Shown piece after piece: positions 6,784 through 12,274 of a stretch of 12,274 bases of DNA; position 1 is the first letter of the stretch; every line of letters begins with the position of its first letter. A program made the position numbers and the translations under genes. The DNA is from Paracoccaceae bacterium. GTDB lineage: Bacteria > Pseudomonadota > Alphaproteobacteria > Rhodobacterales > Rhodobacteraceae. The notes under the pieces were generated by a model, which ran no database searches, was not told where the DNA came from, and worked only from the letters and a program-made list of their open reading frames with translations. Location: positions 1-12,274 of the forward strand of contig SKNG01000373.1 of assembly GCA_007120685.1 (NCBI GenBank), given 5' to 3'.

Positions 6784-8034
6784 ATGAAGAAGGAAGACCT
6801 GCGCAAGGCCGAACTGGACTGGGCGCGCAGCGCCTATGAGGGGGACTTCACCCGCCGCGGCGCGCTGAGCATGTTCGCGCAGGGCGGGCTGTTTGCGGGC
6901 CTTTCGGGGCTGCTGGCCAGCCTGCCGCAGATGTCCTACGCGCAAAGCGACGAGGTGGTGCGCATCGGTTATCTGCCGATCACCGATGCCACCGCGCTGC
7001 TGGTCGCCCATGCCGAAGGCTATTTCCAGGACGAGGGACTGGAGGTCGCCGACCCGACGCTGATCCGCGGCTGGGCGCCGCTGATAGAAGGGTTCGTGGC
7101 CGACCGGTTCAATCTGGTCCATTTCCTGAATCCGATCCCCATCTGGATGCGATACAACAACAACTTCCCCGTGAAGGTGCTGGCCTGGGCGCATACCAAC
7201 GGCTCTGGCGTGGTGGTGGGCGAACACACCGACATCACCGATTTCGCCGGGCTGGGCGGCAAGCAGGTGGCCATCCCCTTCTGGTATTCGATGCACAACA
7301 TCGTGCTGCAGTTCGCCCTGCGGGAATCCGGCATCACGCCGGTGATTCAGGACCAGTCGGCACCGCTGGCGCCCAATGAATGCAACCTGATGGTCATGCA
7401 GCCGCCGGAAATGCCGCCGGCGCTGGCTGCCCGATCGATCGACGCCTATATCGTGGCCGAGCCTTTCAACGCGCTGGGCGAGGTGATGGCCGGCGCGCGG
7501 ATGCTGCGCTTTACCGGCGATATCTGGAAGAACCACCCCTGCTGCGTCGTCGCCACGCATGAAGAGGCGATCACGGCGCGGCCGGAATGGGTGCAGGCCG
7601 TCACCAACGCCGTGGTGCGCGGCGCCATCACTGCCTCGCAGAACAAGGCCGAGGTGGCCGAGATGATCAGCCGCGACGGGCGCGGCTACCTGCCCGCCCC
7701 GGCCGAGGTGGTGCGCCGCGCCATGACCTATATCGACAGCGACGACTATCGCGCGTCCGGCGCGCTGTCGCATCCGGAATGGGAAACCGGGCGCATCGAT
7801 TTCCAGCCCTGGCCCTACCCCACCGCCGACGCGCTGACCGTGACCTATCTGCGTGACACGGTGGTCACCGGCGATGCCGGCTTCCTGAACGATCTGGACC
7901 CCGCCTTCGTGTCCGAGGATCTGGTCGACCGCCGCTTCGTACGCAACGCCGTCGAACGCTTCCCCGAATGGCTGAACGATCCCTCGGTCAACCCCGGCGA
8001 TCCGTTCAACCGTGAAGAGGTGCTGTCGCTGTGA
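6784..8034 (+). CDS. ABC transporter substrate-binding protein, NrtA/CmpA/CynA-like, Tat-exported
   Basis: A 416-residue periplasmic solute-binding protein. AGGAG lies just upstream of the ATG. The N-terminus carries a twin-arginine signal: TRRGALSMF with R24-R25, a hydrophobic stretch at about 31-47, and cleavage probably near SYAQ-SD (about 54). Tat export is known for cyanobacterial NrtA/CmpA. The mature protein opens VRIGYLPITDATALLVAHAEGYF (59-81), close to the NMT1-like/NrtA start. The segment FNLVHFLNPIPIWM (109-122) resembles the ligand-site region of the nitrate/bicarbonate/cyanate binders. WYSMHNIVLQFALRESGI (167-184) and AEPFNALGE (225-233) are also family-like. A vicinal pair C253-C254 (NHPCCVV) is present. 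Given the cyanase downstream, cyanate or a related small anion is the leading ligand guess. The stop codon overlaps the permease start as GTGA. Confidence 0.9.
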   Translation: MKKEDLRKAELDWARSAYEGDFTRRGALSMFAQGGLFAGLSGLLASLPQMSYAQSDEVVRIGYLPITDATALLVAHAEGYFQDEGLEVADPTLIRGWAPLIEGFVADRFNLVHFLNPIPIWMRYNNNFPVKVLAWAHTNGSGVVVGEHTDITDFAGLGGKQVAIPFWYSMHNIVLQFALRESGITPVIQDQSAPLAPNECNLMVMQPPEMPPALAARSIDAYIVAEPFNALGEVMAGARMLRFTGDIWKNHPCCVVATHEEAITARPEWVQAVTNAVVRGAITASQNKAEVAEMISRDGRGYLPAPAEVVRRAMTYIDSDDYRASGALSHPEWETGRIDFQPWPYPTADALTVTYLRDTVVTGDAGFLNDLDPAFVSEDLVDRRFVRNAVERFPEWLNDPSVNPGDPFNREEVLSL

Positions 8035-8864
8035 CCGACGCCACGCTGCATGATGTGAGTGACGAGGACGCCGCAGCCCGGCGCGCCCATGCGCTTTCCT
8101 GGCTGCACAGCCTCGGCATCGGCCTGCTGGGCATGGGGCTGCTTTTGGCGCTCTGGGCGCTGGGTGGCTGGTGGATCGCCAACACGCCCGGCATGCGCGC
8201 CTTTTCCCAGCTTGCCCCCGGCCCCACGCTGGAACGGCTGTGGCAGATGGCCCAGCGGGGCGAGATCTGGTCGATGTCCTGGCCCAGCCTCTACCGGGTG
8301 GGCTGGGGTCTGGCGCTGGCCATCGCCATCGGAGTGCCGATGGGCATCCTGATTGGCCGGCTGGGATGGCTGCGGGATCTGACCAACGCGCCCTTCCAGT
8401 TCCTGCGCATGATCTCGCCGCTGTCCTGGATGCCGGTGGCGGTGATGGCGTTTGCCACCTGGGACGGCGCGATCATCTTCCTGATCACCGTGGCTGCCGT
8501 TTGGCCGATCATGTTCGCCACTGCCGCCGGGGTGCGCCGCATCGACCCGGCCTGGCTGAAGGTCTCGCGCAACCTGGGTGCCAACCCGTTCCACCAGCTT
8601 TTCTACGTCATCCTGCCCGCCATCGCCCAGGACATCCTGACCGGCATCCGCCTGGCGCTGGGCATTGCCTGGGTGGTGCTGGTCCCGGCCGAGTTCCTGG
8701 GCGTCTCCTCGGGCCTGGGATTTGCCATCAACGATGCGCGCGACAGCCTGGACTATGCCCGCCTCGGCGCCGTGGTGATCGTCATCGGCGTCATCGGCTA
8801 CGCGCTCGACATGCTGTGCATGCTGGCCATCAAACGCTTCAGCTGGCTGCGCAGCGAAACCTGA
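8031..8864 (+). CDS. ABC transporter permease, nitrate/sulfonate/cyanate type
   Basis: A 277-residue inner-membrane permease of the binding-protein-dependent family. About six membrane segments are visible, near 29-51, 88-110, 133-150, 152-168, 213-230 and 246-268. The cytoplasmic coupling loop is at about 176-207 (LKVSRNLGANPFHQLFYVILPAIAQ), a TauC/SsuC/NrtB-type EAA loop. Translation starts at GTG, overlapping the stop of the binding-protein gene by 4 bp, so the two are coupled. Only one permease gene is present, so the channel is presumably a homodimer, as in taurine, sulfonate and nitrate importers. The gene ends 31 bp before the OsmC-family gene. Confidence 0.93.
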   Translation: MTDATLHDVSDEDAAARRAHALSWLHSLGIGLLGMGLLLALWALGGWWIANTPGMRAFSQLAPGPTLERLWQMAQRGEIWSMSWPSLYRVGWGLALAIAIGVPMGILIGRLGWLRDLTNAPFQFLRMISPLSWMPVAVMAFATWDGAIIFLITVAAVWPIMFATAAGVRRIDPAWLKVSRNLGANPFHQLFYVILPAIAQDILTGIRLALGIAWVVLVPAEFLGVSSGLGFAINDARDSLDYARLGAVVIVIGVIGYALDMLCMLAIKRFSWLRSET

Positions 8865-8895
8865 ACCCAAACCCAATCAAACGGAGGAATGATCC

Positions 8896-9432
8896 ATGGG
8901 TGAACCCGCAACCGCACTGACAGGGTGCCTCGCGCCGATCGACAAGACCGGCCTGGAAGGGCTGATCGCCAAGGGCAAGGAAAACCCGCAGGCCATCAAG
9001 ACCCTGACCTGCAAGACCGTGGCCGAGGGCCGCTTTCGCCACGCCAACTACATCCGCGACTTGCCGCCCTATATCGTCGACGAGCCCCCCGGGCTTCTGG
9101 GCGACGACACCGCGCCGAACCCGTCCGAGGCCTCGCTGGCCGCCCTGGGTTCCTGCGTCTGCGTGGGCCTGCACGCCAATGCCGTGCATCGCGGCATCAC
9201 CGTGCAGAAGCTGGAGATCGAGATGGAGGCGGATCTGAACATCACCGCCGTCTGGGGCACGGGCGATCAGTCCGAAAAGCCCGTGGGCTTCACCGACGTC
9301 CGCATGAAGGTGACGATGGAGGCCGATGCGCCACAGTCGGAAATCGACGAACTGATCGCGCATGTCGCCAAGTGGTCGCCGGTGTTCAACACCTTCTCGC
9401 GCCCGGTGAACATGGAAATCACCGCCGCCTGA
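8896..9432 (+). CDS. OsmC-family protein
   Basis: A 178-residue protein of the OsmC/Ohr family, small cytoplasmic dimers many of which reduce organic peroxides with a cysteine pair. The first conserved site is clear: NPSEASLAALGSCVCVGLHANAVHRGI (75-101 region) with C87 at the active position and C89 two residues on. The second conserved cysteine of classical members, normally in a CPV motif, is replaced by S161 in KWSPVFNTFSRPV (159-171). Other cysteines are C11 and C39. The protein probably belongs to a subclass that is not a standard two-cysteine peroxidase. GGAGG (8883-8887) is 8 nt from the ATG. It sits between the transporter and the catabolic genes; a thiol- or sulfane-handling role fits the rhodanese neighbour but is not shown. 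Confidence 0.88.
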   Translation: MGEPATALTGCLAPIDKTGLEGLIAKGKENPQAIKTLTCKTVAEGRFRHANYIRDLPPYIVDEPPGLLGDDTAPNPSEASLAALGSCVCVGLHANAVHRGITVQKLEIEMEADLNITAVWGTGDQSEKPVGFTDVRMKVTMEADAPQSEIDELIAHVAKWSPVFNTFSRPVNMEITAA

Positions 9433-9439
9433 CCGCCTG

Positions 9440-9471
9440 CCCCGGCCGGCCCGTGTGGGGCGCGGCCGGGG
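9440..9471 (+). other. Strong intercistronic hairpin
   Basis: A perfect 9-bp stem CCCCGGCCG (9440-9448) / CGGCCGGGG (9463-9471) continues inward, after a one-base bulge, as GCCC/GGGC around a GTGTG loop. It lies between the OsmC stop and the flavoprotein ribosome binding site. No U-tract follows, so it could be an RNA-processing or stabilising element, or a partial terminator. Confidence 0.6.
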
Positions 9472-9506
9472 TGTCTACCCTGCTGCCAATCCAAGAGGAC
9501 AGACCC

Positions 9507-10685
9507 ATGCCCGACGACCTCGCCCTTGCCCCGGCCGCGCCCGCGCGCGCCGCGCATCCCGGCACCGACCGGGCGTTCGCCTCCCTGCCCGACCCCGCCA
9601 CGATCCTGGCGCAGGTCGATACGATTTCCGCCCGCGATCTGGTGCCCCTGGTGCGCGCCATTGATGCCGAAGGGCTCTATCCCGAAGACGTCATGCGCGC
9701 CTATGGTGCCGCCGGCGCCTATATCCGCCACCTGCCCGCCCCCGGCGGCGTGATGGATCTGGACACCACCATCGCCGCGATGACCCGGGCCGGGCGCGAG
9801 TGCCTGTCCACCGCCTTCTGCATGTGGTGCCAGTCGGCGCTGGGCTGGTATATCTACAACTCCGACAATGCCGGGTTGCACGAGACCCTGGGCCCGCAGG
9901 TGGCCAGCGGCGCCGTGCTGGGCGGCACCGGCCTGTCGAACCCCATGAAGACGCTCTTCGGCATCGAGACGATGAAGCTGAAGGCGACGCCGGTGGACGG
10001 CGGCTATACCCTGCGCGGCTCGCTGCCCTGGGTCAGCAACATCGGCCCCGACGCCTGGTTCGCCGTCATCGCCGAGATCCCGGAAGGCGAGCGCGCCGGG
10101 CAGCGCGTGATGATGCTGCTGCACGGCTCGGGCGCGGGGGTGAAGCTGGCCGCGAACGACCATTTCGTGGCGCTGGAAGGCACCCGCACCTTCAGCGTGC
10201 AGTGCCGCGATGCCTTCGTGCCCTCGGCCCAGGTGCTGGCCGATCCGATCAACGCCTATGTGCCGAAGATCCGCGCGGGCTTCATCCTGCTGCAATCCGG
10301 CATGGCTTTCGGCATGATCGAGGGCTGCATCGCGCTGATGGAACAGGTGCGGGGGCCGCTGGGCCACGTCAATCAGCATCTGCCCGACCAGCCCGAGCAT
10401 TTCGCCGAGAAGCTGGACGCGCTGAAGGCCGAAGTCGCCGAACTGACCAAGACGCCCTATGACCTGTCCGACGGCTACTTTGCCCGGGTGATCCGCGCCC
10501 GTCTGGCCGCCGGCGATCTGGCGGTGAATGCCGCGCATAACGCCATGCTGCATTGCGGGGCGCGCGGCTATGTCACCCATGGCGCCGCCCAGCGCCGCCT
10601 GCGCGAAAGCTATTTCTGCGCCATCGTCACCCCGGCCACCAAACAGCTGCGCAAGATGCTGGCCGATATGGGCGAGACCGCCTGA
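9507..10685 (+). CDS. Acyl-CoA-dehydrogenase-fold flavoprotein
   Basis: A 392-residue flavoprotein with the acyl-CoA dehydrogenase/flavin monooxygenase fold. AGAGGA lies 7-8 nt before the ATG. The helical N-domain has DTTIAAMTRAGRECLSTAFCMW near 86-107. The middle beta-domain has GGTGLSNP (139-146), where acyl-CoA dehydrogenases carry the flavin-contacting TEPxxGSD segment. WVSNIGPDAW (175-184) corresponds to the usual WITN motif. In the C-terminal domain CGARGYVTHGAAQRRLRESYF (350-370) is family-like, but where dehydrogenases have the catalytic YEG glutamate this protein reads CAIVTPATKQ (371-380). Classical beta-oxidation is therefore unlikely. Relatives with the same fold include oxygenases such as DszC and SfnC, but their signature motifs are not evident either. 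No flavin reductase gene is nearby. Substrate unknown; position in the operon suggests it acts on the imported compound. Confidence 0.82.
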   Translation: MPDDLALAPAAPARAAHPGTDRAFASLPDPATILAQVDTISARDLVPLVRAIDAEGLYPEDVMRAYGAAGAYIRHLPAPGGVMDLDTTIAAMTRAGRECLSTAFCMWCQSALGWYIYNSDNAGLHETLGPQVASGAVLGGTGLSNPMKTLFGIETMKLKATPVDGGYTLRGSLPWVSNIGPDAWFAVIAEIPEGERAGQRVMMLLHGSGAGVKLAANDHFVALEGTRTFSVQCRDAFVPSAQVLADPINAYVPKIRAGFILLQSGMAFGMIEGCIALMEQVRGPLGHVNQHLPDQPEHFAEKLDALKAEVAELTKTPYDLSDGYFARVIRARLAAGDLAVNAAHNAMLHCGARGYVTHGAAQRRLRESYFCAIVTPATKQLRKMLADMGETA

Positions 10686-10695
10686 CCGACCAACG

Positions 10696-10719
10696 GGCTG
10701 GCCGATCGCTCGGCCGGCC
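10696..10719 (+). other. Intercistronic hairpin before the rhodanese gene
   Basis: GGCTGGCCG (10696-10704) pairs with CGGCCGGCC (10711-10719) with one T-G wobble around a 6-nt loop. It begins 10 bp after the flavoprotein stop codon. Like the hairpin at 9440-9471 it has no U-tract and stands inside the operon. Confidence 0.5.
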
Positions 10720-10727
10720 GCCACCCC

Positions 10728-10766
10728 GGGGAGGAGGATTAGGGAGGAGTGTGAGGGAGGAGCAAC
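10728..10766 (+). repeat. Three tandem 13-bp purine-rich units (GGGAGGAG)
   Basis: Units start at 10728, 10741 and 10754, exactly 13 bp apart. They begin GGGGAGGAG, AGGGAGGAG and AGGGAGGAG; the last four bases of each unit vary (gatt, tgtg, caac). Each holds a strong anti-Shine-Dalgarno match, yet the rhodanese start at 10797 lies about 34 nt beyond the last one. Confidence 0.75.
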
Positions 10767-10796
10767 CTCAACACTGACAGGGAAAGGCACCCAACC

Positions 10797-11645
10797 ATGA
10801 CCAAGGCACTGATTACCCCCGAAGACCTGCAGGCGATGTCGGATGTCGTCATCATCGACACCCGCGCGCCCGAGGCCTATGCCGCCGGCCATATCCCCGG
10901 CGCGGTGAACCTGCACGAGATCTTCACCTTCCTCGCCACCTCCGACCCCGAGGGGATTTCGGAAATGACCCAGAAATTCGCCGATGCCTTTGGCGCGGCA
11001 GGCCTGTCCGGCAAGGAAACGGCGGTGATCTATGAAGGCTCGATGAACACGGGCTTTGGCCAGTCCTGCCGGGGCTATTTCCTGCTGGATTTCCTGGGCT
11101 ATCCGAAAAAGGCCGTGCTGGATGGCGGGGTCGAGGCCTGGCAGGCCGCCGGCCTGCCGCTCGATACCGCGCCGGTCACGCCCAGCCCCGCCGCCTTCCC
11201 GCTTGATCCCGCCGGCGCCTCGGTGCTGCTGACGCGCGACGACATGCTGGCGGCGCTGGATACGGGCACGGCGGCGATCCTGGATGTGCGCGACGTCGAT
11301 GAATGGATCGCCGAAAGTTCCTCGCCCTATGGCAAGGATTTCTGCCCCCGCAAGGGCCGCATCCCCGGCGCGCGCTGGATCGAATGGTACCGGCTGATGA
11401 AGCCCACGCCCGATGGCATGCGCCTGAAGGCGCCCGACGAGGTGCTGGCCGAACTGGCCACGGTCGGCATCACCAGGGACATGCCGGTCTATCTTTACTG
11501 CTTCAAGGGTGCGCGCGCCTCGAACAGCTATCTGGCGCTGAAACAGGCCGGGCTGGCCGATGTGCGAATCTATTTCGGCAGCTGGAACGAATGGTCGCGC
11601 GATCCCGCGCTGCCGATCGAGGAAGGCCGCCCCTACGCCGCCTGA
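10797..11645 (+). CDS. Two-domain rhodanese-like sulfurtransferase
   Basis: A 282-residue cytoplasmic sulfurtransferase with tandem rhodanese domains, which moves sulfane sulfur from donors such as thiosulfate to cyanide or other thiophiles. Domain 1 (about 5-120) has VVIIDTRAPEAYAAGHIPGAVN (17-38) but no cysteine in the active loop (VIYEGSMNTG, 77-86), as usual for the structural half. Domain 2 (about 145-280) has ILDVRDVDEW (161-170), GRIPGAR (187-193) and the catalytic loop CFKGAR (235-240) with C235. C91 and C183 are further cysteines. The start has AAGG at 10784-10787, 9 nt upstream, a weaker site than the three GGAGG runs further up. It lies between the flavoprotein and cyanase. In that setting cyanide, thiocyanate or sulfane sulfur are natural guesses for substrates, but rhodanese specificity cannot be read from sequence. 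Confidence 0.92.
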   Translation: MTKALITPEDLQAMSDVVIIDTRAPEAYAAGHIPGAVNLHEIFTFLATSDPEGISEMTQKFADAFGAAGLSGKETAVIYEGSMNTGFGQSCRGYFLLDFLGYPKKAVLDGGVEAWQAAGLPLDTAPVTPSPAAFPLDPAGASVLLTRDDMLAALDTGTAAILDVRDVDEWIAESSSPYGKDFCPRKGRIPGARWIEWYRLMKPTPDGMRLKAPDEVLAELATVGITRDMPVYLYCFKGARASNSYLALKQAGLADVRIYFGSWNEWSRDPALPIEEGRPYAA

Positions 11646-11677
11646 CCAACCCCCATCCCAACCCCGGAGGAATGATG

Positions 11678-12148
11678 ATGAAACATGCCACGATTGCCGA
11701 GCCGATGATGACCAAGGACGATGTCGCCGCCATGGTGCTGGCCGCCAAGAAGCGGCTGGGCCTGAGCTGGGCCGAGATCGCCGAAAAGACCGGCCTTTCG
11801 CCCGTCTTCACCCATTCCGGGGCGCTGGGGATGAACTCCATGCCCGAGGACGCGGCGAAGAAGCTGGTCGCCGCGCTGGACCTGCCGGAAGAGGCGGTCT
11901 CGGTGCTCATGGAATACCCCACCAAGGTCTGGGAACAGGCCGTGCCCACCGATCCCTGCATCTACCGCCTCTATGAAATCGTCGGCGTCTACGGCCCGAC
12001 GATGAAGGCGCTGATTCAGGAGGAATTCGGCGACGGCATCATGTCGGCCATTGATTTCGACATGTACATTACCCGTGTCGAACACCCCAAGGGCGACCGG
12101 GTGAAGGTGGAAATGACCGGCAAGTTCCTGAAATACAACAGCTGGTAA
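11678..12148 (+). CDS. cynS: Cyanate hydratase (cyanase)
   Basis: A 156-residue cyanase, the same length as the E. coli enzyme. It converts cyanate and bicarbonate to carbamate and CO2, yielding ammonia; the family forms a homodecamer. The N-terminal domain (about 12-80) is helix-turn-helix-like (GLSWAEIAEKTGLSPVF, 28-44). The C-terminal catalytic domain contains the full catalytic set: R97 and E100 in IYRLYEIVG and S123 in DGIMSAIDFDMY, one position beyond E. coli R96, E99 and S122. KFLKYNSW ends the protein. Three ATG codons follow GGAGG (11666-11670). I chose the third (11678), 7 nt away; 11672 is too close and 11675 remains possible. It is the last gene of the operon, 26-32 bp after the rhodanese stop. 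Neither a carbonic anhydrase gene (cynT) nor a LysR gene (cynR) accompanies it, unlike in E. coli. Confidence 0.97.
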   Translation: MKHATIAEPMMTKDDVAAMVLAAKKRLGLSWAEIAEKTGLSPVFTHSGALGMNSMPEDAAKKLVAALDLPEEAVSVLMEYPTKVWEQAVPTDPCIYRLYEIVGVYGPTMKALIQEEFGDGIMSAIDFDMYITRVEHPKGDRVKVEMTGKFLKYNSW

Positions 12149-12199
12149 GCGTCATACGAGATCCGGTTGATTGGCTCGGGTCGCATGCGCAATGGCGAA

Positions 12200-12223
12200 G
12201 AACGGGCTTTCGAAAGCCCGTTC
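12200..12223. terminator. Terminator-like palindrome 1 after cynS
   Basis: A perfect 24-bp palindrome, 12 bp per arm (GAACGGGCTTTC and its complement), centred on TTCGAA, about 51 bp after the cyanase stop. As RNA it would form a stem of about 10 bp with a TCGA loop. It lacks a U-tract. Confidence 0.65.
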
Positions 12224-12225
12224 GC

Positions 12226-12245
12226 ACGCGCCTTCGAAGGCGCGT
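12226..12245. terminator. Terminator-like palindrome 2 after cynS
   Basis: A perfect 20-bp palindrome (arm ACGCGCCTTC), also centred on TTCGAA, two bases after the first one. The pair probably acts as a double, possibly bidirectional, terminator of the operon. Confidence 0.6.
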
Positions 12246-12274
12246 CACCCCGCCCCCCGCGCCTGCCGAAGCGA

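Larger units (their letters stand above)
12149..12274. other. Region after the operon
   Basis: This 126-bp stretch holds the two palindromes listed separately and otherwise nothing clear. On the minus strand a frame entering from the window edge reads about nine residues and stops at 12245-12247, which might be the end of a convergent gene, but this is too short to call. Confidence 0.5.

Noticed and set aside
5824..7773. 649-codon minus-strand open frame
   Set aside because: It lies opposite the ABC ATPase and binding-protein genes, both of which have complete family motifs. Its His/Gly/Arg/Gln-rich translation is typical of the antisense of high-GC genes.
8925..9506. Upstream extension of the flavoprotein frame by 194 codons
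   Set aside because: It overlaps the OsmC gene in another frame. The ATG at 9507 has AGAGGA upstream and starts a normal-length protein.
10751..10777. Tiny open frame GTG to TGA (8 codons) inside the 13-bp repeats
   Set aside because: The spacing from the upstream GGAGG is only about 3 nt and the peptide is not distinctive, so it is probably chance.
9267..10916. 549-codon minus-strand open frame
   Set aside because: It is the antisense shadow of the flavoprotein gene and parts of OsmC and rhodanese, with no recognisable domain.
12245..12274. Possible C-terminus of a convergent minus-strand gene entering from the right edge
   Set aside because: Only about nine codons lie in the window before the stop, too little to identify or to separate from chance.

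Overview
The window is a GC-rich stretch from an alphaproteobacterium, most likely a member of the Rhodobacterales (Rhodobacter/Paracoccus-like). I infer this from an RpoHII-type heat-shock sigma factor beginning MALDG, the overall codon bias, and an intergenic hairpin element resembling ones I remember from that group. No tRNA, rRNA, CRISPR array, insertion sequence or phage gene is visible. No gene is obviously broken.

Left part (1-4694), housekeeping and stress genes: a metallo-beta-lactamase-fold hydrolase (+) converges on a two-gene minus-strand unit made of rpoH (RpoHII type) and a ChaN-like protein, joined by an ATGA stop/start overlap. Divergent from rpoH is a glutathione S-transferase-like gene with an added C-terminal cysteine motif of the TRASH/YHS type (C-x22-C-x3-C). 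It overlaps the convergent queG gene (epoxyqueuosine reductase, tRNA queuosine synthesis) by 15 bp at the 3' ends. An intergenic element with two tandem hairpins separates queG from the next gene.

Right part (4695-12274), one putative regulated operon: a TetR-family regulator (-) diverges from seven plus-strand genes. These encode an ABC ATPase, a Tat-exported NrtA/CmpA/CynA-like substrate-binding protein, a single permease, an OsmC-family protein, an acyl-CoA-dehydrogenase-fold flavoprotein, a two-domain rhodanese and a cyanase (CynS). The 391-bp divergent intergenic region carries two 14-bp dyads that match at 12 of 14 positions, one upstream of tetR and one just upstream of the ATPase gene; they are good candidates for TetR operators. 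Two perfect palindromes with TTCGAA cores follow cyanase and probably end the operon.

Working hypothesis: the operon imports a small nitrogen compound, or nitrogen-and-sulfur compound (cyanate, thiocyanate or an organic precursor). The flavoprotein would act on it, the rhodanese would handle sulfane sulfur, the OsmC protein would handle thiol or peroxide chemistry, and cyanase would turn the released cyanate into ammonia and CO2. Transporter and cyanase identities are well supported. The chemistry linking them is inference, and this gene combination is the most interesting thing in the window.
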